A stretch of 64,000 nucleotides of DNA from Mongoliibacter sp. (GCF_007692705.1 NZ_REBN01000128.1:1-64000), one strand, 5' to 3'. Shown: positions 9,600-18,921, numbered from the stretch's first letter. Notes: generated from the sequence alone by a model not told the origin. Made by a program: numbers and translations.

Positions 9600-11014
9600 T
9601 TTTTAGCTAAATTTGGATATTCGATTAAAAAACTTTCACGTAATGGCAACAATTGCCATTTCTCTTCAAGCCACTCCTCGTTTTCCAGAAGCGTTTTTTC
9701 ATTGGTCTGGTATTTATTTACACCTATTTTGGTTTTGAAAGAAGTCTTTACTTCCTCAAGCTTCCCATATCGGGCTGCCTTTACCAAATCCTGCAATTGG
9801 TGCGTCTCATACGTACTCCACCAACCTCCTTTTGACTCCAAAATCACGAGTTCATTTTTGACTTTTTCGATCAACTGAGCCGTGACAGTCTCCAAAAAAT
9901 AACTACCGGCTATAGGGTCCATTACTTTATCCAGATAAGATTCCTCTTTCAAAATATTAGAAATATTCCTCGCCATTCTTTCGGCAAAGGAATTGGGCTC
10001 CTTTGCCACCTCATCATGAAGTCTCACCCATAAACTGTCACAGCTACCCAAAATAGCTGACATCGCTTCTGTAGTATTCCTCAACATGTTGGTTTGGATA
10101 TCCGATTTCGCTTTGGTCCAATAACTCGTACTTACAAGCATCCTGATATCTTCAGCCTTCAACTCCACCTGATACAAACAGGCCAATTGTTGAAAGAGTA
10201 TCTTAAAAGACCTCAGCTTTGCAATTTCAAGAAAATAATCCGACCCTGAGGACGCTTGCAACATTGTATTTGAAATAATAAGTTCTGTGCTTAAACCTCT
10301 CTCTGTCAAGCCATCCAAGAGCTCAATATAAGCACCTAGAGGTAAAAATAATTGCTGCGCTAAACTAGCCCCACAGTTATGATAGTATTCAGCATCTATA
10401 CAGAAAGTTTTGAATTCAGGATAATTTTTATTCCTTGACAATGCCTCTGAAGCGGAATTAATGATATTGGGTAATGAGATTTTCTTTGACAGGCATTCAG
10501 CAATAGGATCCCAAAGCAGTCCCCCTTTGAGAACGTTTTTCTTTTCCTCCACAGTGGAATACCAATCCAGAAAATCACTTAGAACAGCCTGGTTGTCTTC
10601 CTGTGATTTTAAATAAACCTCTATATATTGGGTATCAACATTTTTTAAAAGTCCTCCATAATCCACACCTTTCTTTACAAAAAGTAATAAGGCATCTGCA
10701 CCGCTCATTAAGGCCTGAAGGATTTTTTTATTATCAGCTACCACATCATTCACGTTAACCGCGAAAATATTTGACCAATACCTCGGAGACATACCCGGAA
10801 TTTCAGAAGGCTTGTTAAGCCTGTTGTGGTATTCCTGCAGCCATTGCAAATCGGCTATATCTTCCTCCGTATAGAATGGAAATAACTCCACTCCATCAAA
10901 ACCATTGGAAACCAGCGTCTTTTGAAAATCCTTGCCTTTGATATCTTTGATGGCCTGACCTATCCATTCTTCTTTGGTAACTTTCTGGAAGTCAGCAAAA
11001 AGGTTGTTTTTCAT
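9596..11014 (-). CDS. mutA: Methylmalonyl-CoA mutase, small subunit (short form)
   Basis: This 472-residue protein is the non-catalytic partner of the mutase. It keeps the TIM-barrel region ([79 protein letters not shown]) but lacks the substrate residues of the large chain. It ends shortly after the barrel ([18 protein letters not shown]) with no C-terminal cobalamin-binding-like domain. Actinobacterial small subunits are over 600 residues, so this is a short form. ATG at 11014 is the only sensible start. It is followed with a four-base overlap by the large subunit. Confidence 0.95.
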   Translation of the reverse strand: MKNNLFADFQKVTKEEWIGQAIKDIKGKDFQKTLVSNGFDGVELFPFYTEEDIADLQWLQEYHNRLNKPSEIPGMSPRYWSNIFAVNVNDVVADNKKILQALMSGADALLLFVKKGVDYGGLLKNVDTQYIEVYLKSQEDNQAVLSDFLDWYSTVEEKKNVLKGGLLWDPIAECLSKKISLPNIINSASEALSRNKNYPEFKTFCIDAEYYHNCGASLAQQLFLPLGAYIELLDGLTERGLSTELIISNTMLQASSGSDYFLEIAKLRSFKILFQQLACLYQVELKAEDIRMLVSTSYWTKAKSDIQTNMLRNTTEAMSAILGSCDSLWVRLHDEVAKEPNSFAERMARNISNILKEESYLDKVMDPIAGSYFLETVTAQLIEKVKNELVILESKGGWWSTYETHQLQDLVKAARYGKLEEVKTSFKTKIGVNKYQTNEKTLLENEEWLEEKWQLLPLRESFLIEYPNLAKK

Positions 11015-11146
11015 ATTTGGGTTAAATTAATGCTTATGCTAAAAGTTACATTCCCAGACCTTCCTAAAAAGGAATTACTGTATCTTTAGCAATCAAAAAT
11101 AAGACTTACAAGTTTGAAAAACGATTATTTGATATCAATTCGAGAA

Positions 11147-11899
11147 ATGGGGAAGTTAAAAAGCATATATTCCTTGGGCCTTTTTTTGGCATTCAGCCTT
11201 CTTTTTGCATGTTCACCGCAGTTGCATAAGAATGTACAGGCATCCTATATACCCGCAGATTCAAATGTAGAAATCCATCCTGAAATGGAAGACTATGTAA
11301 GTCCTTACAGGGAAAATCTGGATGCTGAAATGAATAAAATCATAGGCGAGACAACCACTGAAATCAATAAGTCAGGTAGTGGGGAAACCGCACTTGGAAA
11401 TCTCATCACCGACCTTCAAAAAGAACATGCTGAAAAAACTTTTGGCTACACTATCGATATTTCTGCCATGAACAATGGTGGGATCAGGAATATACTTCCT
11501 GAGGGAAAAATAACACTTGGAAACATTTATGAGCTTTCTCCTTTTGACAATTATTTATATGTATTGGAATTGGATGCTGATAGGGTAAAAAAACTAGCAG
11601 AGTATGCTATCAATAGAAAAAGTCTCGGTCTTTCTGGGCTGTTTGTTGAAAGTGAAGGTGGAGTTTTAGTCCGTTACCTGATCAACGGTGAAAAGGTAGA
11701 CGAAAGCAAGACCTACCTACTTGCCGTAAATGACTATATGGCCTCAGGAGGAGACAACCTTGATTTTTTGATTGATGCTCCCGTCAGAGAACAAACAGAC
11801 ATTGTTCTCAGAGACTTATTGATTGAACGTATCAGGGCGATTAGTGAAAAAGGAGAGAAAATTTCTGCCCGAATCGAAGGAAGACAAAAACTGGATTAA
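11147..11899 (+). CDS. Lipoprotein, 5'-nucleotidase C-terminal domain only
   Basis: I use the ATG at 11147 rather than the TTG at 11114 because it begins a lipoprotein signal (GLFLAFSLLFACSPQ, lipobox Cys near residue 22). The 250-residue product is only the C-terminal substrate-binding domain of UshA-type 5'-nucleotidases: SGETALGNLITDLQKEHAEK, then MNNGGIRNILPEGKITLGNIY with the Asn-Asn-Gly-Gly-Ile-Arg core, then ELSPFDNYLYVLELDADRVK and YLLAVNDYMASGGDNLDF. The catalytic metallophosphatase domain is encoded by the next gene, which starts one base after this stop. The two probably act together on nucleotides in the periplasm. ORFs on the other strand are shadows. Confidence 0.9.
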   Translation: MGKLKSIYSLGLFLAFSLLFACSPQLHKNVQASYIPADSNVEIHPEMEDYVSPYRENLDAEMNKIIGETTTEINKSGSGETALGNLITDLQKEHAEKTFGYTIDISAMNNGGIRNILPEGKITLGNIYELSPFDNYLYVLELDADRVKKLAEYAINRKSLGLSGLFVESEGGVLVRYLINGEKVDESKTYLLAVNDYMASGGDNLDFLIDAPVREQTDIVLRDLLIERIRAISEKGEKISARIEGRQKLD

Positions 11900-11900
11900 A

Positions 11901-12812
11901 ATGAAAAGACGGGATTTTATATTTAAATCATTGATTACAGGAGTTGGTTTGACATATTCTGGAAACCTGGCTTTTGCAGATATTATACCCGATGGTAAAA
12001 GAATCAGTATCCTGCACACCAATGATATGCATTCCAGGATTGACCCCTTCCCTGATGACGGTGGCAGAAATGCCAATCAGGGTGGTATGACTAAATTGGC
12101 AAACCTTGTTGCACAAATAAGGAAAGAGGAGGAAAACCTTTTGCTTTTGGATGCCGGAGATGTATTTCAAGGAACGCCTTATTTTAACTTTTATGGAGGA
12201 GAATTGGAGTTCAAATTGATGAGCAAGATGGGCTTTGATGCATCCACCATAGGGAATCACGAATTTGACAATGGCCTGGAAGGAATTTTTGAGCAATTAC
12301 CAAATGCCCAATTTTCCCATATCTGTTCTAACTATGATTTCTCAAATACCATATTGAAAAATAAAATCCTTCCCTATAAGGTGTACAAAAAGAAAGGGCT
12401 TAAAATTGGGATATTTGGCTTGGGGATTGAATTAAATGGGTTAGTGAGCAAAAAAAACTATGGCAACACCCTTTATCTTGACCCTATATCTAAAGCAGAA
12501 GAAATGGTCTCCGAATTGCAGTCCAAAAAGTGTGATTTGATCATTTGCCTCTCACATTTAGGATACTCCTACAGAAGCGCCAAAATAGACGATCTCAAAC
12601 TCGCTTCTTCCGTTAGTGGAATAGACTTGATCATCGGAGGTCATACCCATACATTTCTTGATGAGCCCACTCGGGTCAAAAATCAGCAAGGCTTTGAGAC
12701 AATAGTACATCAAGTGGGCACTGGAGCCTTGAGACTAGGTAAAGTAGATTTTGTCTTTTCCAAAGAAAATAAAATGAAATTGGCATCTGTCAGGAGTTTG
12801 CCTATTTCTTAA
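11901..12812 (+). CDS. Metallophosphatase domain of a split 5'-nucleotidase, Tat-type signal
   Basis: The ORF track extends this frame back into the previous gene. ATG at 11901 gives 303 residues starting MKRRDFIFKS, a twin-arginine style signal ending at GNLAFA. The protein carries all calcineurin-like metallophosphatase motifs: ILHTNDMHSRIDPF, LLLDAGDVFQG, ASTIGNHEFDNG, LIICLSHLGYS and LIIGGHTHTFLDEP, so it should be an active di-metal 5'-nucleotidase or related esterase. It stops where UshA-type enzymes would continue into the substrate-binding domain. That domain is the preceding gene, so domain order in the operon is reversed relative to the fused enzyme. Gap between the two genes: one base. 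Confidence 0.92.
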   Translation: MKRRDFIFKSLITGVGLTYSGNLAFADIIPDGKRISILHTNDMHSRIDPFPDDGGRNANQGGMTKLANLVAQIRKEEENLLLLDAGDVFQGTPYFNFYGGELEFKLMSKMGFDASTIGNHEFDNGLEGIFEQLPNAQFSHICSNYDFSNTILKNKILPYKVYKKKGLKIGIFGLGIELNGLVSKKNYGNTLYLDPISKAEEMVSELQSKKCDLIICLSHLGYSYRSAKIDDLKLASSVSGIDLIIGGHTHTFLDEPTRVKNQQGFETIVHQVGTGALRLGKVDFVFSKENKMKLASVRSLPIS

Positions 12813-12928
12813 AAAGTCAACTGATTTTTCATTTTTTATTTAAATATATTTTCCCCAAATTTGATGCCCCCGTATTTAGCAGGGATGGGGTTTATATTTC
12901 TTTTAAGCATAGTTATTTTATCGTATTA

Positions 12929-14350
12929 ATGAGTTCAGAGGCTACTGCAGTTTGGGGTGAGTGTTTACGTGTTATTGAACAACACGTGAATGATCAAAGC
13001 TATTCTACCTGGTTCAAGCCTATCAACCCTGTAAGATTAGATGGTAGCAGCCTGACCATACAGGTACCGAGTCAGTTTTTTTACGAATGGCTGGAAGATA
13101 ATTACGTACAAGTACTCAAACTTGCTATCAAATCTACCTTAGGGCCTAATGGCAGGTTGGAATATGCTGTAGTGGTAGACAGGGGTAATTCCCAAAACCA
13201 ACCATATGTGGTTTCTTACCCTCAGGGAAATTCATCATCTCCCAATAAAAAGGCGCCTGAAAAGAATGACCATAAAAGCCCTTTTGAAATGCAGTCACTC
13301 AACAGTGACATGCTTTTACAATCCAACCTGAATCCTAATTACACTTTCAATACATACATAGAAGGTGATTGCAACAGATTGGCGCGCTCAGCGGGATTTG
13401 CAGTGGCCACCAAGCCCGGGATTACCTCATTCAATCCATTGATGGTATATGGGGGTGTAGGCCTCGGTAAAACCCACTTGGTACAAGCCATAGGCAATGA
13501 GATCAAAAACTGTCCTGAAGAAAAATTTGTACTTTATGTTTCTTCCGAAAAGTTTGTAAACCAATTCATGGATTCCATCAAAGACGGAAATGTGAAAAGT
13601 TTTACAAATTTCTATATGCAGGTAGATGTACTTATTATTGATGACATACAGTTTTTGGCTGGAAAAGACAGGACTCAGGAGATGTTTTTCCATATCTTCA
13701 ACCACCTGCACCAAAGCAAGAAACAGATCATCATGACTTCCGATTGTCCACCAAAGGATCTCAAGGGTCTTGAAGAGCGACTATTGTCTAGATTCAAATG
13801 GGGATTGACTGCGGATCTTCAAATGCCGGATTTTGAAACCAGGGTTGCAATCATTAAAAGAAAAATGCAATCTGAGGGTATTTACATCCCTGATGATGTC
13901 ATTGAATACCTGGCCTATACAGTAGACACCAACGTCCGTGAATTGGAGGGAGTAATGATTTCTCTTATCGCCCACGCTTCTCTCAACAGAGTAGAAATCG
14001 ACCTTGGCTTGGCAAAGACGATTATGAAAAATATCGTCAAAGATATAGAAACAGAGGTCGGCATTGATTACATTCAAAAAACAGTTTCGGATTATTTCGG
14101 AATCAAAATTGAAGACTTAAAGGCTAAAACAAGAAAAAAAGAAATTGTAACAGCCAGACAGGTTTCAATGTATTTTTCTAAGGAGTTCACCAATCACTCC
14201 CTCAAATCCATCGGCTACCATTTTGGAGGAAGAGACCACAGTACGGTTATACATGCTGTCCAGACAGTCAATGACCTTATGGAAACCGATACCGCCTTCA
14301 GGAACTCCGTAAACGAACTTAAGAAAAAATTCAAAATGAGATCTTATTGA
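12929..14350 (+). CDS. dnaA: Chromosomal replication initiator DnaA
   Basis: This 473-residue protein has an N-terminal domain I (WGECLRVIEQHVNDQSYSTWFKPI), a short polar linker, the AAA+ ATPase domain with Walker A GGVGLGKTHLVQAIG near residue 174, Walker B VLIIDDIQFLAGKDRTQEMF and sensor region ERLLSRFKWGL, and the DNA-binding domain IV with the signature GGRDHSTVIHAV. ATG at 12929. As usual in Bacteroidota the gene stands alone, without dnaN, recF or gyrB beside it. I saw no cluster of TTATCCACA-type boxes in the 116 bases upstream, so this need not mark the origin. The stop overlaps the convergent DUF3298 gene by seven bases. Confidence 0.98.
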   Translation: MSSEATAVWGECLRVIEQHVNDQSYSTWFKPINPVRLDGSSLTIQVPSQFFYEWLEDNYVQVLKLAIKSTLGPNGRLEYAVVVDRGNSQNQPYVVSYPQGNSSSPNKKAPEKNDHKSPFEMQSLNSDMLLQSNLNPNYTFNTYIEGDCNRLARSAGFAVATKPGITSFNPLMVYGGVGLGKTHLVQAIGNEIKNCPEEKFVLYVSSEKFVNQFMDSIKDGNVKSFTNFYMQVDVLIIDDIQFLAGKDRTQEMFFHIFNHLHQSKKQIIMTSDCPPKDLKGLEERLLSRFKWGLTADLQMPDFETRVAIIKRKMQSEGIYIPDDVIEYLAYTVDTNVRELEGVMISLIAHASLNRVEIDLGLAKTIMKNIVKDIETEVGIDYIQKTVSDYFGIKIEDLKAKTRKKEIVTARQVSMYFSKEFTNHSLKSIGYHFGGRDHSTVIHAVQTVNDLMETDTAFRNSVNELKKKFKMRSY

Positions 14351-15102
14351 TCTAGGACATTTTTGTTCAATAGGTTTTTAATATCATTTTTTGAGAATCT
14401 CAAAACTGTGGGCCCCATGGCATATGGAGCTATCTCATAGGAGTTATAATACAAAACCAATTCATCCTGTTCCAATCCAATTGCAAGTGGAAGGGAAAAT
14501 TCTTTGTCATTTTTCAGGAAAAACCTCCCGTCATCTTCCAAGCTAAATCCTTCCTCCACCTCATGGTATTCTCTAAATGCCTTTTCCGCTGACTGCAACA
14601 TCTCCCCCTCGTTTTGGATCAATTCGCTGTTTTTTAACAGCTTGGCTTTATATTTATCAATATTGAGGTATTGCCGAATAGTATTAGGGTGTGCTCCCCC
14701 CCTTGATGAATAAGCATCAAAACTGATCGTCAAAATTTTATCATTTTGAAAAGTAACACGTGCATTGATATCTATTTCCCAGCTTTGATTGAAATTCGTA
14801 TTTTGTGTAAACTCCAAAAAAGTATCAAAAAAGTTTTGTGAGGCAGTTTTTACGGTTTGTTGCGAGACAGCATCTTCATATCTTATCATCATGACCAACT
14901 GCTGTTCAACATATTCATTTAGGGTTGAGGCTGTCGTATTTTCATCTGTGAAATAGGGATAATTTAGTATCACGGTAGCACAATCACTTTCTTCACAAAC
15001 CTTATCTTCGTAGCTTCTTTGTTCAAAAGCCATATTCACCAACTTTTCATTCTTCACACAGGCACTTAAAAACAAAATGATTAATATGAAAAATCTATTC
15101 AT
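14344..15102 (-). CDS. DUF3298-type lipoprotein
   Basis: The ORF track begins at 15150, but ATG at 15102 starts a lipoprotein signal (NRFFILIILFLSACVKN), giving 252 residues. The body has the DUF4163/DUF3298 (RsiV-like) arrangement: an N-terminal strand-rich part with a disulfide-capable CEESDCATVILNYPYF, a central SFDAYSSRGGAHPNTIRQY motif (the conserved GGAHP), and a C-terminal LEQDELVLYYNSYEIAPYAMGP. Such domains are extracytoplasmic; in RsiV the domain binds lysozyme, but no anti-sigma part or sigma factor gene is present here. It overlaps the end of meaB by eight bases on the same strand and is probably co-transcribed with it. Confidence 0.82.
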   Translation of the reverse strand: MNRFFILIILFLSACVKNEKLVNMAFEQRSYEDKVCEESDCATVILNYPYFTDENTTASTLNEYVEQQLVMMIRYEDAVSQQTVKTASQNFFDTFLEFTQNTNFNQSWEIDINARVTFQNDKILTISFDAYSSRGGAHPNTIRQYLNIDKYKAKLLKNSELIQNEGEMLQSAEKAFREYHEVEEGFSLEDDGRFFLKNDKEFSLPLAIGLEQDELVLYYNSYEIAPYAMGPTVLRFSKNDIKNLLNKNVLDQ

Positions 15103-16102
15103 CCTTCCTTCCTTCTTTCTGAATGAAATTCTCCACCAAAGTTCTCCCAAATGCTATTGCCGAGGTATTTCCTACTCGCACATTCTCGATCGAAGAATTA
15201 ATTAATTCTTTGATTATAGGGTCTTGATAAAACTTACTTTCCAGTAAATACCTAATGTGCTCATGCATCCAGTTTACACGCTGAGAGGCACGGTTACTTT
15301 CAAAAAATCCATTCGACAGCATATTCTCTTTATATGCTAGAATCATCTGCCAAATCTCAGTCATTCCGTCACCTGTTATAGCAGAACTGGTCTTAACTTT
15401 TGGATACCATCCATTTTCTTTTGCAGGAAACAAATGCAAAGCATTTGAATACTCCCTTTTAGCCCTTTTGGAGGCTTCAATATTCTCACCATCCGCTTTG
15501 TTGATAATAAGAGCATCACACATTTCTATAATCCCTTTCTTGATCCCCTGAAGTTCATCTCCAGCTCCCGCCAACATCAGCAACAAAAAGAAATCAACCA
15601 TTCCCCTCACTGCAATTTCGGACTGGCCAACTCCTACAGTTTCAATAAACACCACATCAAAACCCGCTGCTTCACAGAGCAACATCGCTTCTCTCGTTTT
15701 GGCACTTACCCCCCCTAGCGTACTCCCTGCTGGGCTAGGGCGTATATAAGCCCTTTTATCAGCAGCTAATTTTTCCATTCTGGTCTTATCTCCAAGGATA
15801 CTTCCGCCAGTTTTCTGGCTACTTGGATCTACTGCGAGAACTGCAAGCCTGTATCCTGATTCCAAAATCAGGTTCCCAAAGCTTTCTATAAAAGTACTCT
15901 TACCTACTCCTGGAACTCCTGTGATACCTATCCGGATAGACTTCCCCGCATAAGGAATCACTTGTTCCATCACTCCTTCAGCTAGCAGCTGGTCTGAATC
16001 CAACCTGCTCTCAACTAAAGTAATGGCTCTACTGAGAATCATCCGGTCACCCTCTAAGACACCTGATACATATTGATCTACCGAAAGTCTATTTCTTTTC
16101 AA
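15095..16102 (-). CDS. meaB: Methylmalonyl-CoA mutase-associated GTPase MeaB
   Basis: This 335-residue G3E-family GTPase protects and reactivates methylmalonyl-CoA mutase. Motifs are the P-loop GITGVPGVGKSTFIESFG, VDPSSQKTGGSILGDKTRM, the switch region FIETVGVGQSE, and NKADGEN for guanine recognition. The start is probably the TTG at 16102. An in-frame TAA lies just upstream, and the next ATG (MILSRAITLVES) would cut off the conserved YVSGVLEGDR segment that members of this family retain. The gene stays on the same strand as mutAB but is separated from it by dnaA and the split nucleotidase. DUF3298 lipoprotein translation begins inside its end. Confidence 0.95.
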   Translation of the reverse strand: MKRNRLSVDQYVSGVLEGDRMILSRAITLVESRLDSDQLLAEGVMEQVIPYAGKSIRIGITGVPGVGKSTFIESFGNLILESGYRLAVLAVDPSSQKTGGSILGDKTRMEKLAADKRAYIRPSPAGSTLGGVSAKTREAMLLCEAAGFDVVFIETVGVGQSEIAVRGMVDFFLLLMLAGAGDELQGIKKGIIEMCDALIINKADGENIEASKRAKREYSNALHLFPAKENGWYPKVKTSSAITGDGMTEIWQMILAYKENMLSNGFFESNRASQRVNWMHEHIRYLLESKFYQDPIIKELINSSIENVRVGNTSAIAFGRTLVENFIQKEGRKDE

Positions 16103-16135
16103 ACTGATTTATTTTTAAAATTTAAATATAACCAA

Positions 16136-16552
16136 TTAAAAGAAGGGATACTTGGTGAACCTCACTTCTCCCATCGCAGTTTTTTCATATTTGGCTATGC
16201 ATGAAGATTGAAACTCTTCTTTGAAATACGGTTCTTTACCTTGAACATTATCTGGAGTAGTTGCCTCATCAGTAAAGAAAAAAACTTTTGTATTTCCGTA
16301 TTTGGTATGTGGCATAAAATCACCATATTCTCTCATTTCTGACCAAAGGCTATCTGTGGTATAAACTGCATACACTCTGATAACAGGTCCTGTATTATTT
16401 TCATTTCTATAGAAAGCCATTTCTTTAAATTCCCCTGCTAAATCCACTACTCCAGGCTGGGTCATCGTTTCTGCCGATATCCATACAATGAGAACCAGGA
16501 CAATCCCCCCAATAAAATAAAACAGTTTCTTACCTTGCATATCAGATGTCAT
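16136..16552 (-). CDS. Small membrane-anchored protein of unknown function
   Basis: This 138-residue protein has one N-terminal membrane helix (LFYFIGGIVLVLIVWISAET) and a soluble domain of about 105 residues (GPVIRVYAVYTTDSLWSEMREYG, KVFFFTDEATTPDNV), presumably periplasmic. No family is recognised. Two ATGs are possible (16552 and 16540); neither changes the topology. It lies 33 bases upstream of meaB on the same strand and is divergent from hemJ, whose start is 37 bases away, so one short region must hold both promoters. The link to either neighbour's function is unproven. Confidence 0.65.
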   Translation of the reverse strand: MTSDMQGKKLFYFIGGIVLVLIVWISAETMTQPGVVDLAGEFKEMAFYRNENNTGPVIRVYAVYTTDSLWSEMREYGDFMPHTKYGNTKVFFFTDEATTPDNVQGKEPYFKEEFQSSCIAKYEKTAMGEVRFTKYPFF

Positions 16553-16589
16553 TCAATTTAATGCATTAATTTAGAGGAAAAATTCAACA

Positions 16590-17126
16590 ATGGCCTTCGA
16601 ATATATCAAAGCCCTTCATATCATTTTTGTAATCACCTGGTTTGCAGGACTATTTTATATAGTCAGGCTATTCATCTATCAAACAGAAGCCTTAGAAAAA
16701 CCGGAAAATGAGCGAAAAGTCCTCGTGCCCCAATTTAAGCTCATGGCCAATCGATTATGGATGATTATCACTTGGCCATCTGCCATCCTTACCTTGATCT
16801 TTGGCTTTTGGGTGCTCTATTACCGATCGGGATATTTGCAGCTAGGCTTCATGCAGGCCAAACTCGGATTTGTGTTATTCCTTTATGTTTATCATTTGAT
16901 CTGCCACAAAATCTACAAAGATTTGCAAAATGGCATCACAAAATGGACCTCAACTCAGTTAAGAGTTTGGAATGAAGTTGCAACTATTTTACTGTTTGCA
17001 ATTGTTTTCCTAATAGTACTAAAAAGTCTTATCAGTGTCGTTTGGGGAATCGTTGGTCTAGTAGGACTTGGTATTCTAATGATGCTAGGTATCAAATGGT
17101 ACAAAAAAGTAAGAGAAAAACAATAA
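16590..17126 (+). CDS. hemJ: HemJ/CopD-type membrane protein, protoporphyrinogen oxidase
   Basis: This 178-residue integral membrane protein has about four to five helices. It carries the HemJ signature near the N terminus (IKALHIIFVITWFAGLFYIVRLFIY, with the conserved His and Arg) and a second conserved segment around MIITWPSAILTLIFGFWVLY and LFLYVYHLICHKIYKDL. HemJ oxidises protoporphyrinogen IX to protoporphyrin IX in heme synthesis. It lies immediately upstream of an SCO protein and a cytochrome c on the same strand (16-base gap), a sensible setting for a heme enzyme. The C-terminal hydrophobic stretch (LISVVWGIVGLVGLGILMMLG) is an extra helix. Start ATG at 16590. Confidence 0.85.
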   Translation: MAFEYIKALHIIFVITWFAGLFYIVRLFIYQTEALEKPENERKVLVPQFKLMANRLWMIITWPSAILTLIFGFWVLYYRSGYLQLGFMQAKLGFVLFLYVYHLICHKIYKDLQNGITKWTSTQLRVWNEVATILLFAIVFLIVLKSLISVVWGIVGLVGLGILMMLGIKWYKKVREKQ

Positions 17127-17141
17127 TAATTTATTTAAAAA

Positions 17142-17816
17142 ATGAAAAACAGCAGAATATACGTCTATTCAGTTTTAATATTTTCGATTCTTATGAGTAG
17201 CTGTGAATCAGGAAATTCCGAAAAGGAAAGTGACCGGAATAAAACACTTCCTATTCTTGGAAACTCACATGTCAATGAATTTGAAATGGAAGGTAAGGTT
17301 GTCCAAGATACGGTATATCACAAGATCGGGCAGTTTAAGTTTATCAATCAGGAGGGAAGAGAAATCACTAATTCCTCTACTGATGGCAAAGTGTATATTG
17401 CTGATTTCTTTTTCACTACCTGTCCTACCATCTGTCCTGTCATGAAAACCCAAATGCTACGGGTTTACGAAAAGTTCGATAACGAACCGGACTTTATGAT
17501 TTTAAGTCATACGCTGGACCCAGAGCATGATACTTCGGAACTACTAAAAGATTATGCCGCCAAAATCGGTGTAGAAAATGACAATACTTGGCACTTTCTC
17601 ACAGGGGATCAAGAAAAAATATTTGAAATCGGACAGACAAGTTACCTGACAACTGCCATGTCAGACCAAACTGAACCAGGGGGGATTCTTCACTCAGGAG
17701 CATTTGTTCTTGTAGATCAGAAAGGGAGGATAAGAGGCGTTTATGACGGCACGAAAGAAGATCAAGTCAACAGGCTGATGAAGGATATCCCTAAATTACT
17801 CCCATCGAATGAGTAA
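17142..17816 (+). CDS. SCO1/SenC-family copper-binding lipoprotein
   Basis: This 224-residue lipoprotein (signal IYVYSVLIFSILMSSCESG) has a thioredoxin-like SCO domain. The copper site is complete: the CxxxC motif in FFFTTCPTICPVMKTQM and the distal His in PGGILHSGAFVLVDQ. SCO proteins deliver copper to the CuA site of cytochrome oxidase or act as thiol reductants. Also seen are ILSHTLDPEHDTSELLKDYA and NTWHFLTGDQEKIF, typical of the family. It is followed by a cytochrome c gene that starts eight bases before this stop, so the two are translationally coupled. Confidence 0.92.
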   Translation: MKNSRIYVYSVLIFSILMSSCESGNSEKESDRNKTLPILGNSHVNEFEMEGKVVQDTVYHKIGQFKFINQEGREITNSSTDGKVYIADFFFTTCPTICPVMKTQMLRVYEKFDNEPDFMILSHTLDPEHDTSELLKDYAAKIGVENDNTWHFLTGDQEKIFEIGQTSYLTTAMSDQTEPGGILHSGAFVLVDQKGRIRGVYDGTKEDQVNRLMKDIPKLLPSNE

Positions 17817-18261
17817 GAATTTAGCCTATTATTTCTATATAGTGGTATTGAGCGGATTATTTTCCTGCCAATCCGGTACCAAAAAGGATGAAAACACCCT
17901 TGCTTCTATCAAAGACAGTAAGGTACTTCAGTATGCCATTGAAGGCAAAGTGCTTTATGAGAGTTATTGTGCCAATTGCCATCAAAAGGATGGGACTGGT
18001 TTAGGAAAACTTATTCCTCCCCTAAACCCATCCGACTATATGAAAGAAGATATCGGCAGAACAGCCCATATCATCAAATACGGACAAAAAGGCGAAATAA
18101 TGGTAAATGGTGTTGTCTATGATCAAGTAATGCCGTCAAACCCAAGACTTACCAATATGGAAATCGCTCAGATCATGACTTATATATACAATATTTGGGG
18201 GAACAAAGAGGGGCTTATCGATGCCAATACTGTTGGCGGTTATTTGGAAAAAAACGATTAG
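17809..18261 (+). CDS. Monoheme cytochrome c lipoprotein
   Basis: This 150-residue protein has a lipoprotein signal (YYFYIVVLSGLFSCQSG) and one class I cytochrome c domain with heme attachment site CANCHQKDGTGLG and a likely axial Met in DQVMPSNPRLTN. The C-terminal helix (NMEIAQIMTYIYNIWGN) is standard. It probably carries electrons at the outer face of the inner membrane in the branch to which the upstream SCO protein belongs. ATG at 17809 overlaps the SCO gene. Its TAG overlaps the convergent small lipoprotein gene by four bases. Confidence 0.9.
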   Translation: MSKNLAYYFYIVVLSGLFSCQSGTKKDENTLASIKDSKVLQYAIEGKVLYESYCANCHQKDGTGLGKLIPPLNPSDYMKEDIGRTAHIIKYGQKGEIMVNGVVYDQVMPSNPRLTNMEIAQIMTYIYNIWGNKEGLIDANTVGGYLEKND

Positions 18262-18692
18262 CCTTTTGCATCCAAAATCACCTTTGCTTCATTCATGGTA
18301 GCTTTAATATCTGCATTAACTTTTTGAACTTTTTCTTTTTGATCCAGCAAATACTCTCTATACTCTTTTTCGGACATATCTTCAGAACCGGGTTTGTATT
18401 GACGCATCCAAACGAACATGCCATCAAAAGCTTGATCCATTCTTTCTGCCAATGATTCCAACTTCCCTATCAATTCTGCATGCATCACTGAATCTTCCTG
18501 ATACAAGGTTTCAGAAACTGCTAAAATGTTTTTTTTCAAGGTTTTAAGTTCTCCCATCTTAGGCATTACCTCATCATGAATGGCTATTACCTCATCTTTT
18601 AGCTCTTCATTACTTTCATTTTGTGTGCCACAAGAAAGTAAAATAATTGTAACATAAATAATACAGCTTACACTGCTAAAAATGTTTTTCAT
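18258..18692 (-). CDS. Small helical lipoprotein of unknown function
   Basis: I prefer ATG at 18692 over 18710 because it starts the signal directly (KNIFSSVSCIIYVTIILLSCGTQ, lipobox LLSC). The mature protein of about 120 residues is almost all charged helix with likely coiled coil (EELKDEVIAIHDEVMPKMGELKTLKKN, YLLDQKEKVQKVNADIKATMNEAK) and a MDQAFDGMFVWMRQY segment. Similar short helical lipoproteins occur in Bacteroidota next to cytochrome and SCO genes, but no function is established to my knowledge. It is convergent with the cytochrome c gene and divergent from the aminotransferase gene. Confidence 0.7.
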   Translation of the reverse strand: MKNIFSSVSCIIYVTIILLSCGTQNESNEELKDEVIAIHDEVMPKMGELKTLKKNILAVSETLYQEDSVMHAELIGKLESLAERMDQAFDGMFVWMRQYKPGSEDMSEKEYREYLLDQKEKVQKVNADIKATMNEAKVILDAKG

Positions 18693-18921
18693 AATTAAAT
18701 GGTTAGACATTCGTAATGTAGTACATATTTTATAAAACCCACAATTTATTTACAAATACTTTATAGGGATAAATTTAATCCATTTTTTAATTGTAATAAT
18801 TATTATTTTAAATTTTTTATTCCAAAACCTGAGATTTATTCTCTTTTTAAAATAAATCTCTTCTACCTGACATGAATAGGAAGCGATTTCTTATTTTTAA
18901 AATGTTAATCAAAAGAATTAT

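Noticed and set aside
12813-12928. Replication origin at dnaA
   Set aside because: No DnaA-box cluster or dnaN neighbour seen; Bacteroidota dnaA is often away from the origin.
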